This document shows, piece after piece, positions 8,889-16,579 of a stretch of DNA of 64,000 nt (the first letter of the stretch is position 1; each line of letters begins with the position of its first letter). The stretch is from Streptosporangiaceae bacterium NEAU-GS5 (GTDB taxonomy: Bacteria; Actinomycetota; Actinomycetes; Streptosporangiales; Streptosporangiaceae). Both the position numbers and the translations under genes were made by a program. The stretch lies in assembly GCA_017592665.1 (NCBI GenBank), contig JAGFNW010000001.1, forward strand, positions 620,001 through 684,000, read 5' to 3'. Under the pieces are notes generated by a model, which searched no databases, had not been told where the DNA came from, and saw only the letters and a list, made by a program, of their open reading frames with translations.

Positions 8889-9695
8889 CTAGTCGAGCAC
8901 GTCCACCTTGACTCGTTGCGAGAGTCGATCGAGGAACCGCTGGTCGGAGCTCGACAGCCGGCAACCGCCCAACCGCAGTTCCCGGAGGGTCGGGATCGCC
9001 GCCAGCGCTTCTATCGAGTGGATGACCGGGACGTCGGCTATCCACAGTTTTACCAGCGGAGACGCCTGGAGATCAGCGATGTCGATCCGGCCGTGCACTG
9101 GTGTGGGCCGGACCGCCAGCAATCGAAGTTCGGTGAGAGAGCGCAGACCACGGAGCGGCGCGGTGTCCTTGACGGAATAGTTCACGGTCACCAACGTCTC
9201 GATGGCTGAGCAGCCTTCGATCCCGTCGAGCGTGCCCGACTGACGGCGGCCGCCGAATTCCGCGAACCGGATATCGGCGGCATTCTCCAGAACGCTGAGA
9301 TCGGTGCCCCGCCAGCCTCCTACGCTGAGCCATTGCACGGCAGGCCACTTCTCCGCCACCGCGATGCCAGGCCGATCAGTCAGATAAAGTCGATGCACGT
9401 TCGGTTGCACCATGTCCGGCACGCGCTTCCGGCACCCGGTGCCAAGAACCAGATTTTCCAAGGACTCGATCGCGAACGCGTCGATATCGTTCTTGATGCG
9501 CCCATTGACACTGAAGGAACGGAGGCCGGCCAGCCCGCGGAGGAATGCCAGATCCACAGGATCCCAACCACCGCCGGTGGACATGGCGAGGGCGTCATAT
9601 CCGCCTTCGGCGTATCGGCGCTCCGCCTCGGCCGACCAGGGGCCGTCGAAGTGCCCTCGCCAGCTCATTTCCCGGTATGTCGGCAGCAATTCCAT
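8889..9695 (-). CDS. Leucine-rich-repeat-like protein of unknown function
   Basis: This 268-aa protein starts at the ATG at 9695 (MELLPTYREM), with GAAAG 5 nt upstream. An in-frame ATG 96 bp further upstream has no ribosome binding site. The body consists of irregular leucine-rich repeats of about 22-25 residues (LAFLRGLAGLRSFSVNG, IESLENLVLGT, APLRGLRSLTELRLLAV, LAAIPTLRELRLGGC), expected to form a short solenoid for protein binding. No signal peptide or catalytic domain is seen. It converges on the DUF2235 gene with a 21-bp gap. Similar stand-alone LRR proteins occur near polymorphic toxin loci in actinomycetes, but no specific role can be assigned. Confidence 0.75.
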   Translation of the reverse strand: MELLPTYREMSWRGHFDGPWSAEAERRYAEGGYDALAMSTGGGWDPVDLAFLRGLAGLRSFSVNGRIKNDIDAFAIESLENLVLGTGCRKRVPDMVQPNVHRLYLTDRPGIAVAEKWPAVQWLSVGGWRGTDLSVLENAADIRFAEFGGRRQSGTLDGIEGCSAIETLVTVNYSVKDTAPLRGLRSLTELRLLAVRPTPVHGRIDIADLQASPLVKLWIADVPVIHSIEALAAIPTLRELRLGGCRLSSSDQRFLDRLSQRVKVDVLD

Positions 9696-10008
9696 ACTAC
9701 TTTCAGTGATGTCCCGGTGAGTTGATCCGGTTCGCCAGGTTACCGATCCCGCCCTCGTATGCGATCCAGTGAGCAAGTTGCTGTTGTGCACCTTGCTAAT
9801 TCAGAGTTTCGCAATATGCCTGGTACGCCTCGGCCGCGAGGTCGCGCAGGTCGAATTCCGAGAAGTCGCCCACGACTCGCGCGACACGGGCAAGCTCGCG
9901 ACCCGCCAAATCGCGGCAGAACGCTCAGCTGTGTCCCGATCGCGGGCCGGCGCGATACCGCTGAGCAGTTCAGCCTGTTCGGACACCATCGCGCGGCATT
10001 TCCGCGGT
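9696..10008. other. Intergenic region with a short coding-like remnant
   Basis: This 313-bp gap lies between two leftward genes. The minus frame ending at 9796 reads for about 40 codons like a protein C-terminus (CRDLAGRELARVARVVGDFS, then EFDLRDLAAEAYQAYCETLN) but is blocked upstream by a TGA and has no start. It may be the decayed end of a lost gene. Nothing else is supported here apart from presumed promoter sequence for the LRR gene. Confidence 0.35.
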
Positions 10009-11271
10009 CTAGGCCGCGGTTGCGGGTTCGGGGATGGGTTGGGGGCGGGGGGTGACGTAGCGGACGAGGCGGCGGGCGGGCTCTTCGACGTACTTGTGGC
10101 TGAAGTGGGCGATCACGACGGTGATGCCGGCGACGGCGGCGAAGTTCAGCAGCAGGTCGCCGGTCCAGGTCTTCTGGCCGGTGAAGGCGTACCAGAGGTA
10201 GAGCACGACGAACTGCCACAGGAACACGCCGTAGGAGATGCGGCCGAGGTAGCTCATCACGCGGTTGCCGAGCAGCAGTTTGACCCGGCCTTCGGTCTGC
10301 ATGGCCGAGGGGGCGATGAGGCAGAAGGCGACGGTCGTATAGAGCGCCTGCTCGAACAGGCCGGTCCACATGCCGTCGATGCCGACGAACCGGGCGCCGG
10401 TGACGGGGGTGGAGGCGATCACGTACGCGAGGACGGCGATCAGCCAGAGCGTGCCGGCGGACGAGCTGACGGCGCGGGACAGGCGGCGGGCCCAGCCGTC
10501 TTCCTCGCGCGCCCAGACGGTGATGACGGCGAGCATCATGCCGGGCACGAAGAACGTCCAGGAGCGCGGCAGCCAGATGTTCATCCACGGCCGGTAGTCG
10601 GGGTGGAACTCGAAGATCGTGTACACGTAGGACAGGGCGCCGACGACCGCGAGGGCGATCAGGGCGCGGCGGGCGCGGACGGCGACGGCCGGGGCGCCGC
10701 GGCCGGCGTACGCGCGGACGAGCGCGGCGATGATCGGCAGCGTGAGGTAGAAGGCGACCTCGACCGAGAGGCTCCACATCTGGCCGAGGCCTTTGGGCCC
10801 GAGGCCGAACCACCAGTGCTCGATGTCGTAGTTGTGGATCAGGAGCAGCATCTCGCCCCAGGTCCAGGGGTCGGTCCGGTGGGCCTCGCCCCACAGCAGC
10901 AGCGCAACGGCCACGACAAGCCAGTAGCACGGCATGATGCGGAAGAACCGCTTCCACAGGTAGCGCTGAGTGTCGGGATCTTTCCGGCCGCCGAGCAGGG
11001 CCTGCGCCCACGGCCGGTAGAGCAACAGGCCCGAAAGGGCGAAGAAGATCGGCACGCCGACCTCGCCGCGGGCCAGCAGGCCGCCCGTGAAGCCTTCGCG
11101 GAGCGCCGCTCCGGTCTCGATGGACACGTGGAACAGCAGAACGCCGAAGGCGGCGAGGGCACGGACGCCGTCGAGCGCGGACTGGTGCCCGTCGACTTCA
11201 GGTAGTGCCGTCGCCGTCGAGGCGGGGGTCTCTGACACGGGCGCCCCGGAAGTAGAACCTGTTTCGGTCAC
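10009..11271 (-). CDS. Acyltransferase 3 family integral membrane protein
   Basis: This 420-aa polytopic protein starts with GTG. It shows acyltransferase-3 signatures: HQSALDGVRALAAFGVLLFH (His/Arg motif in TM1, about residues 29-48), the VGVPIFFALSGLLLYRPW segment, KRFFRIMPCYW, and about ten hydrophobic helices. Family members move acetyl, succinyl or other acyl groups onto sugars of surface polysaccharides or onto antibiotics. It is divergent from the DUF3068-ubiA-dprE1-dprE2 operon across a 127-bp promoter region, so a natural role is acylation of the envelope glycan built by that locus. Mycobacterial arabinogalactan carries succinyl groups, which is a suggestive parallel but only inference. 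The acceptor cannot be read from the sequence. Confidence 0.9.
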   Translation of the reverse strand: MTETGSTSGAPVSETPASTATALPEVDGHQSALDGVRALAAFGVLLFHVSIETGAALREGFTGGLLARGEVGVPIFFALSGLLLYRPWAQALLGGRKDPDTQRYLWKRFFRIMPCYWLVVAVALLLWGEAHRTDPWTWGEMLLLIHNYDIEHWWFGLGPKGLGQMWSLSVEVAFYLTLPIIAALVRAYAGRGAPAVAVRARRALIALAVVGALSYVYTIFEFHPDYRPWMNIWLPRSWTFFVPGMMLAVITVWAREEDGWARRLSRAVSSSAGTLWLIAVLAYVIASTPVTGARFVGIDGMWTGLFEQALYTTVAFCLIAPSAMQTEGRVKLLLGNRVMSYLGRISYGVFLWQFVVLYLWYAFTGQKTWTGDLLLNFAAVAGITVVIAHFSHKYVEEPARRLVRYVTPRPQPIPEPATAA

Positions 11272-11291
11272 GATTGCGCGTCCTTGATGAT

Positions 11292-11314
11292 CCAGTGGTG
11301 ACGTGGGTCACTGG
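11292..11314. promoter_or_regulatory. Nested inverted repeats in the divergent promoter; motif shared with the AftD operon
   Basis: CCAGTG (11292-11297) pairs with CACTGG (11309-11314), and inside lies GTGAC-N4-GTCAC. The segment TGACGTGGGTCAC at 11299-11311 differs by one base from TGACGTGGATCAC (minus strand, 34695-34707), which precedes the DUF2613/AftD operon. It probably binds a regulator controlling both units. Confidence 0.45.
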
Positions 11315-11398
11315 CCGCACTAACATTACCGCCAAGTAAAACCCAATTTCAGGACAAACCTCCCAGAGGTTCCCCCCACCTGATCCCTGGAGGAATGG

Positions 11399-12310
11399 AT
11401 GCGCCGCGGTACCGGTCTGGTTCTCATAGGCATCGGGGCATTCTTGATCGTTCTGGCACCACTCGTGAAGTTCATGGTCGCGCCGGCACTCATGAAGTAT
11501 CCGGCCGACCAGTACGGCGAGACCCACCTGACCGCCGCGAACGCTCAGTACTTCAGTATCGGGGATCTGAAGGTACTCACCGGCAACCTGGACATCACGG
11601 TCACGACGCGGGGCGACGTGGCCGAGTCGAAGGGCGACAACGTCGTCTGGGACCAGGTCACCGCCACCAACGACGTCACCAACAACAAGCCGCTGATCGA
11701 CCTCAGTGAATTCCGCAGCGCCTTCAACAAGCATGACGGCGTCGGGGTCAACTGCTGCGGCGTCAACATCAACAAGCAGCCCGTGCAGCTGGACGGCCAG
11801 ATCTTCCTGTTCCCCTTCGGTGTCGAGAAGAAGACGTACAAGGTCTTCAGCAGCAGCACCGGCAAGGCGTACGACACGAAGTTCATCGGCGAGGACACGG
11901 TCAACGGCCTGCCGGTCTACAAGTTCCAGCAGACGATCCCGCCGACGACGATTCAGACCTTGAGCGCCCCGGCGTCCGTGCTCGGCATGACGCAGACCGG
12001 CGACATCCAGGTCAACCGCGTCTACGACGGGGTGAACACGTTCTGGGTGGAGCCCAAGACCGGCGCCCCTGTCAAGGAGGAGCAGCAGCGTCACGAGGTG
12101 CTCAAGACGACCGACGGCGTGGAGCGGATGCCGGCCTTCATCGGCACGGCGATCTTCACTCCGGAGACGGTGGCCGACCTCGTGAATGACATCAGGGACC
12201 AGGCGAGCCAGATCACCCTGATCACGACGACCGTCCCGCTGGTCGCGCTGATCCTCGGCATCGTGCTGCTCGGTCTCGGATTCTTCCTCGCCCGCTCCCC
12301 CAAGGCCTGA
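11399..12310 (+). CDS. DUF3068 (PorA-like) membrane-anchored protein
   Basis: This 303-aa protein starts at the ATG with a GGAGGA ribosome binding site; the ATG three bases upstream is out of frame. It has an N-terminal TM helix (residues 6-27), a large exoplasmic region and a C-terminal TM helix (about 275-297) followed by a short basic tail. That is the DUF3068 architecture of actinobacteria, also called PorA-family in some databases. A CC pair near residue 120 (VNCCGVN) is shared with the second DUF3068 protein in this window (DCCGAY). Its stop overlaps the start of the ubiA-type gene (TGATG), so the two are translationally coupled. The function is unproven. Coupling to DPA biosynthesis suggests a role in envelope glycan assembly or lipid-linked sugar handling. 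Confidence 0.88.
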   Translation: MRRGTGLVLIGIGAFLIVLAPLVKFMVAPALMKYPADQYGETHLTAANAQYFSIGDLKVLTGNLDITVTTRGDVAESKGDNVVWDQVTATNDVTNNKPLIDLSEFRSAFNKHDGVGVNCCGVNINKQPVQLDGQIFLFPFGVEKKTYKVFSSSTGKAYDTKFIGEDTVNGLPVYKFQQTIPPTTIQTLSAPASVLGMTQTGDIQVNRVYDGVNTFWVEPKTGAPVKEEQQRHEVLKTTDGVERMPAFIGTAIFTPETVADLVNDIRDQASQITLITTTVPLVALILGIVLLGLGFFLARSPKA

Positions 12311-13233
12311 TGGCGCGCGAAGACCAGGCGTTGCGGCCGCCGGTGGACATCCCACCGGCGGTTCGCCGCGCCGGCGTGGTCCGCGGGCTGATCCTGGCCT
12401 GCCGGCCGCGGCAGATGCTGAAGAACGTGCTGGTCTTCGCCGCTCCGGCGGCGGCCGGGGTGCTCACCACGGGGCCCGGGCTGCTCGACTCGGCCATCGC
12501 CTTCGCGGCGTTCTGCCTGGCGGCGGCCGGCACGTATCTGTTCAACGACGCGGCCGACGTGGAGGCCGACCGGAGGCACCCGCGCAAGCGGCTGCGGCCC
12601 ATCGCGGCCGGGGCCGTCTCCGTCCGGCTGGCCCGGATCGCCGGGACGTTCCTGCTGGTCGCGGGCGTGCTCGTGGGCCTGCTCGCCCGGCCCGGCCTGG
12701 CCCTGGTCGTGGCCGGATACGTGGTGCTGACCTTCTCCTACACCTGGTGGCTCAAGCATCAGCCGGTGGTCGACCTGGTGGCGGTCGCCGGCTGCCACGT
12801 GGTCCGCGCGTACGCCGGGGCCGTCGCCGTGGCCGTGCCGGTGACCAGCTGGTTCCTGGTCGTGATCTCGCTGGGGTCGCTGCTGCTCGTGGCCGGCAAG
12901 CGGGACGCCGAGCTGCGCAACCAAAGCGGCAACGGCACCCGGTCGACGCTTGTCGCCTACACCGAGAGCTATCTCGCCCACGTCCGCGCCATGGCCTCCG
13001 GCGCGATGATCGTCACGTACTGCCTGTGGGCGCTTCAGCTGCACACCGGCACGGCGCTGACCTTCTACGCGCTGAGCATCGTCCCGTTCGTGCTGATCGT
13101 GCTGCGGCACGCGCTGCTGGTGGATCGGGGCATCGGCGAGGAGCCGGAGGAGATGGCGCTGCGCGACCGGCCGATGCAGGTGTTCATCGCCCTGTTGCTC
13201 GTCCCGCTCGCGGCGGGGATATACCTTTCCTAA
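12310..13233 (+). CDS. ubiA: Decaprenyl-phosphate phosphoribosyltransferase (UbiA superfamily, Rv3806c-type)
   Basis: This 307-aa integral membrane prenyl-phosphate transferase is predicted to join 5-phosphoribosyl pyrophosphate to decaprenyl phosphate, giving decaprenyl-phosphoryl-5-phosphoribose, the first committed step to DPA. The UbiA Asp-rich motif is NDAADVEADRRHP (about residues 78-90), and the second cytosolic loop has AGKRDAELRNQS (about 196-207), as in Rv3806c rather than in quinone or heme UbiA enzymes. About nine TM helices are apparent. It overlaps the upstream DUF3068 gene and is followed immediately by dprE1, so the pathway order matches the enzymology. The dedicated 5-phosphatase (Rv3807c in mycobacteria) is not in the window. 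Confidence 0.92.
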   Translation: MAREDQALRPPVDIPPAVRRAGVVRGLILACRPRQMLKNVLVFAAPAAAGVLTTGPGLLDSAIAFAAFCLAAAGTYLFNDAADVEADRRHPRKRLRPIAAGAVSVRLARIAGTFLLVAGVLVGLLARPGLALVVAGYVVLTFSYTWWLKHQPVVDLVAVAGCHVVRAYAGAVAVAVPVTSWFLVVISLGSLLLVAGKRDAELRNQSGNGTRSTLVAYTESYLAHVRAMASGAMIVTYCLWALQLHTGTALTFYALSIVPFVLIVLRHALLVDRGIGEEPEEMALRDRPMQVFIALLLVPLAAGIYLS

Positions 13234-14538
13234 ATGCGCCCGCTGACCGGATGGGGAAGGACGGCCCCGACGCTCGCGCGTGTGGCCGTTCCGCACAGCG
13301 TCGAAGAGGCCGCCGCCCTGCTGAAGTCCGCGGGTGAGCGCGGCGCGATCGCCCGCGGGCTCGGCCGCGCGTACGGCGACGCCGCGCAGAACGCCGGCGG
13401 CCTGGTCCTCGACTGCGCGGAGCTCACCCCCGGCTGGAGCCATGATCCGGAGACGGGCGTGGTCACCGCGTCGGCCGGGATGAGCCTCCACGACCTGATG
13501 CGCGAGCTCGTGCCACGCGGCTGGTTCGTGCCGGTGACCCCGGGGACCAGGCACGTCACGGTCGGCGGTGCGGTCGCCGCCGACGTGCACGGCAAGAACC
13601 ACCACGTGGACTCCTCTTTCGGCGCCCACGTCACGGCGCTGACGCTGCTGACGGCCGACGGGTCGATGCGCACGCTCACCCCGGACGACGCCCTGTTCTG
13701 GGCGACCGTGGGCGGCATGGGCCTCACCGGGGTGATCGTGGACGCCACGTTCGGCTGCGTCCCGATCCGCAGCTCGCGCATGGTCGTCGACGTGCGCAAG
13801 ACGCGCGACCTCGACGCGACCCTCGACGCCATGGCCGAGGGCGACCATCGCTACCGCTACACGGTGGCCTGGATCGACCTGATGGCGCGCGGCCGAAGGA
13901 CCGGGCGGAGCGTGCTGACCAGGGGCGACCACGCCACGACCGGCTCGCTGGACTTCTCGCCGCGGCCGCTGCTGGCCGCACCACCGTGGGCGCCCAACGG
14001 CCTGCTCAACCGCGTCACCGTGCGCGCGTTCAACGCCTTCTGGTACGGCAAGGCCCGCGACCGCCGCGTCCTGCAGGGCATCGGCCCGTTCTTCCACCCG
14101 CTGGACGGCGTGACCGGCTGGAACCGTCTCTACGGTTCGAACGGCTTCGTGCAGTATCAGTTCGTCGTGCCCTTCGGCGCCGAGGACACCCTTCGCCGGA
14201 TCGTGAGCACCTTGTCCCGGAAGAGCGTCGTGTCCTTCCTGACCGTGCTCAAGCGCTTCGGTCCAGGGACGCCGGGAATGCTGTCGTTCCCGATGCCCGG
14301 CTGGACCCTGGCCCTCGACATCCCCGCCGCACAGGACGGCCTCACAACCCTGCTGAACGGCTTCGACGCCGACGTGGCCGCCGCCGGAGGCCGGATCTAC
14401 CTGGCCAAGGACTCGCGGATGTCGGCCGCGACGATGGCCGCCACCTATCCCCGGCTGGCCGAGTGGCGGGCCATCCGCGACCAGGTGGATCCCGACGGCC
14501 TGTTCCATTCCGATCTGTCCAGGAGACTGCTCCTATGA
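13234..14538 (+). CDS. dprE1: Decaprenylphosphoryl-beta-D-ribose 2'-oxidase (DprE1)
   Basis: This 434-aa FAD enzyme is predicted to oxidise the 2'-OH of decaprenylphosphoryl ribose to the keto intermediate of DPA synthesis. The FAD-binding domain has GLGRAYGDAA (about 42-51) and VTVGGAVAADVHGKNHH (108-124; His119 matches His132 of M. tuberculosis). The C-terminal substrate domain retains AKDSR, with Lys391 matching catalytic Lys418. The residue equivalent to Cys387, the covalent target of benzothiazinones (GWNICVDFP), is Ala360 here (GWTLALDIP), with the same 74-residue tail after it. It starts directly after the ubiA stop and overlaps dprE2 by ATGA, so the four genes form one operon. Assignment is strong from motifs and context. 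Confidence 0.95.
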   Translation: MRPLTGWGRTAPTLARVAVPHSVEEAAALLKSAGERGAIARGLGRAYGDAAQNAGGLVLDCAELTPGWSHDPETGVVTASAGMSLHDLMRELVPRGWFVPVTPGTRHVTVGGAVAADVHGKNHHVDSSFGAHVTALTLLTADGSMRTLTPDDALFWATVGGMGLTGVIVDATFGCVPIRSSRMVVDVRKTRDLDATLDAMAEGDHRYRYTVAWIDLMARGRRTGRSVLTRGDHATTGSLDFSPRPLLAAPPWAPNGLLNRVTVRAFNAFWYGKARDRRVLQGIGPFFHPLDGVTGWNRLYGSNGFVQYQFVVPFGAEDTLRRIVSTLSRKSVVSFLTVLKRFGPGTPGMLSFPMPGWTLALDIPAAQDGLTTLLNGFDADVAAAGGRIYLAKDSRMSAATMAATYPRLAEWRAIRDQVDPDGLFHSDLSRRLLL

Positions 14539-15287
14539 GGAATGCCCTCGGTTCCGTGGACACCGTCCTGCTGCTCGGCGGGCGCAGCGAGATCGGCCTC
14601 GCCATCGTCGAACGCCTGGTCAGGCAGGGCGCGAGCCGGGTCGTGCTGGCGGCGCGCGGCGGCCACGGCCTGGACGAGGCGATCGCGCGGCTGAAGCCGG
14701 CGGAGGTCCACGTGGCCGAGTTCGACGCGGCCGCGCCCGAGACCCATCCCGCGCTGATCGACGAGGCCGTGGCGCGGCTCGGCGACCTCGACGTGGTCAT
14801 CCCGGCGTTCGGGGTGCTGGGCAGTCAGCGGATCTACGACGCCGACCCGGTGGCCGCGGCCCGCGACGTCGCCGTCAACTTCGGCGGGCACGTCTCGGCC
14901 GGGCTGGCCGCCGCCGGACGGCTGCGCGAGCAGGGCCACGGCACGCTGGTCGTCCTGTCGTCGGTGGCCGGCGTCCGGGTCAGGAAGGCCAACTTCGTGT
15001 ACGGCTCGGCCAAGGCCGGTCTGGACGGATTCGCGCAGGGCCTGGGCGACGCGCTGCACGGCTCGGGGGCGCGGGTGATGGTGGTGCGCCCGGGCTTCGT
15101 GATCGGCCGGATGACCGAGGGGATGACGCCCGCGCCGCTGTCGTCCACGGTCGACGAGGTCGCCGACGCGGTCATGGCGGGGCTGGCGACGGGCCGTACG
15201 ACGGTGTGGGTCCCGGGGCGGCTGCGGACGGCGTTCGCCGTCATGCGGGTGCTGCCGCGAGCGATCTGGCGCCGCCTGCCCCGCTGA
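14535..15287 (+). CDS. dprE2: Decaprenylphosphoryl-D-2-keto-erythropentose reductase (DprE2)
   Basis: This 250-aa short-chain dehydrogenase/reductase is predicted to reduce the DprE1 product with NADH to decaprenyl-phosphoryl-D-arabinose. It has the Rossmann glycine motif GGRSEIG (15-21), Ser142/143 in VVLSSVAG, and the YxxxK pair Tyr156/Lys160 (YGSAKAG). The start at 14535 is fixed by the ATGA overlap with dprE1; reading frames opening further upstream lie inside dprE1 and are spurious. A hydrophobic C-terminus (about residues 225-247) resembles that of mycobacterial DprE2. Last gene of the DUF3068-ubiA-dprE1-dprE2 operon. Confidence 0.94.
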   Translation: MRNALGSVDTVLLLGGRSEIGLAIVERLVRQGASRVVLAARGGHGLDEAIARLKPAEVHVAEFDAAAPETHPALIDEAVARLGDLDVVIPAFGVLGSQRIYDADPVAAARDVAVNFGGHVSAGLAAAGRLREQGHGTLVVLSSVAGVRVRKANFVYGSAKAGLDGFAQGLGDALHGSGARVMVVRPGFVIGRMTEGMTPAPLSSTVDEVADAVMAGLATGRTTVWVPGRLRTAFAVMRVLPRAIWRRLPR

Positions 15288-15313
15288 TCCACGCGGACCG
15301 CTCCAGAAGAAAG

Positions 15314-15336
15314 GTTCTAGACTAGAACGCGTTGCA
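15314..15336. promoter_or_regulatory. TetR-type operator (KstR-like) before the nitronate monooxygenase gene
   Basis: GTTCTAGACTAGAAC at 15314-15328 is a perfect palindrome around a central A. Overlapping it, TAGAACGCGTTGCA at 15323-15336 fits the published mycobacterial KstR consensus TNNAACNNGTTNNA. The same elements, TTCTAGAAC and GCGTTGCAG, recur upstream of the double acyl-CoA dehydrogenase at 39.03 kb, so one lipid-sensing TetR repressor may control both. The regulator is not in the window. Confidence 0.55.
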
Positions 15337-15359
15337 GTTTCGGGGTCCGCGAGCGTAGC

Positions 15360-16490
15360 GTGAGCGCCATGCGGACACGTGTCACCGACATGTTCGGGAT
15401 CGAGTTCCCGATCTTCGCGTTCAGTCATTGCCGGGACGTCGTCGCCGCGGTCAGCCGCGCCGGCGGCATGGGTGTCCTGGGCGCTCTCTACTTCACCCCT
15501 GAGGAGCTCGAGACCGAGCTCAGGTGGATCGACGACCACGTCGGCGGCAAGCCGTACGGCGTGGACGTGGTGATGCCGGCCAAATACGAAGGGGCCGACT
15601 TCCCGGCCGACGAGCTGGTCGACCGCCTGCAGGCGATGATCCCGCACGGCCACCGCCAGTTCGTCGACGACCTGCTGGCCAAGCACGACGTGCCGCCGCT
15701 CACCGGGGACGACCCGGGGCGCGTGCTGCTCGGCTGGACGGACGCGACGGCCCGCCCGCAGGTCGAGGTGGCGCTGCGGCATCCGATCGCGCTGCTGGCC
15801 AACGCGCTCGGCCCGCCCCCCGCCGACGTGGTCAAGATGGCGCACGAGAAGGGCGTGAAGGTGGCGGCCCTGGCCTCGGCTCCGCGACATGCGATCAAGC
15901 AGGTCGAGGTGGGCGTGGACGTGATCGTCGCGCAGGGCACCGAGGCCGGCGGCCACACGGGCGACATCTCGACCATGGTCCTGATCCCGCAGGTCGTCGA
16001 CGCCGTGGGCGCGGCCGTCGAGGGCGGGGTGCCGGTCCTCGCGGCCGGCGGCATCGGCGACGGCCGCCAGATGGCGGCGGGGATGGCGCTCGGCGCCGAT
16101 GGCGTGTGGACCGGGTCGATCTGGCTCACGGTCGAGGAGGCCGACACGCCCGAGATGGCCCGCCGCCGGATCCTCGAGGCCACCTCCCGCGACACGGTCC
16201 GCTCGCGCAGCTGGACCGGCAAGCCCGCACGCCTGCTGAAGAACGAGTGGACCGACGCGTGGGAGGCCGTCGACTCGCCCGGCACGCTGCCGATGCCGCT
16301 TCAGTTCATGCTCGTCTCCGAGGCGCTGCGCCGGATCGGCCGCTCGGACGCGGCCGAGCTGGCCACGTTCCCGGCCGGTCAGATCATCGGCGCCATGAAT
16401 CAGGTGAAATCCGCGTCGCAGGTGGTTTTCGACCTCGTGCAAGGCTATGTGGACGCCATGGACCGTCTCGAGGAGATCACCCGGGAATGA
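15360..16490 (+). CDS. Nitronate monooxygenase / 2-nitropropane dioxygenase-like flavin oxidoreductase
   Basis: This 376-aa FMN TIM-barrel protein has a VTDMFGIEFPIFAFSHCRDVVAAVSRAGGMGVLG N-terminus (residues 7-41), a phosphate-binding GTEAGGHTGD loop (about 197-206), and VLAAGGIGDGRQMAAGMALGADGVW (about 228-252). Actinobacterial relatives such as Rv1533 and IpdC (Rv3553) often act on acyl-CoA or steroid-ring intermediates rather than nitroalkanes. The upstream KstR-like operator, shared with a double acyl-CoA dehydrogenase, supports a lipid-catabolic role over nitronate detoxification. The GTG at 15360 has no clear ribosome binding site; an in-frame ATG lies 9 nt downstream and the mRNA may be nearly leaderless. 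The exact substrate is unknown. Confidence 0.85.
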   Translation: MSAMRTRVTDMFGIEFPIFAFSHCRDVVAAVSRAGGMGVLGALYFTPEELETELRWIDDHVGGKPYGVDVVMPAKYEGADFPADELVDRLQAMIPHGHRQFVDDLLAKHDVPPLTGDDPGRVLLGWTDATARPQVEVALRHPIALLANALGPPPADVVKMAHEKGVKVAALASAPRHAIKQVEVGVDVIVAQGTEAGGHTGDISTMVLIPQVVDAVGAAVEGGVPVLAAGGIGDGRQMAAGMALGADGVWTGSIWLTVEEADTPEMARRRILEATSRDTVRSRSWTGKPARLLKNEWTDAWEAVDSPGTLPMPLQFMLVSEALRRIGRSDAAELATFPAGQIIGAMNQVKSASQVVFDLVQGYVDAMDRLEEITRE

Positions 16491-16579
16491 AACGTTATCC
16501 CGACGTGCTCGCCTGACGTGCGGAAATGCACTAGAACGGGCATCTGTCAGGAATTCCCGGGGCTGAAGTGGATATCTAA

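Noticed and set aside
12091..14508. 805-codon minus-strand open frame across the DPA operon
   Set aside because: Its sequence is His/Arg/Gly-rich low-complexity antisense of ubiA and dprE1, which have motif-supported products on the plus strand.
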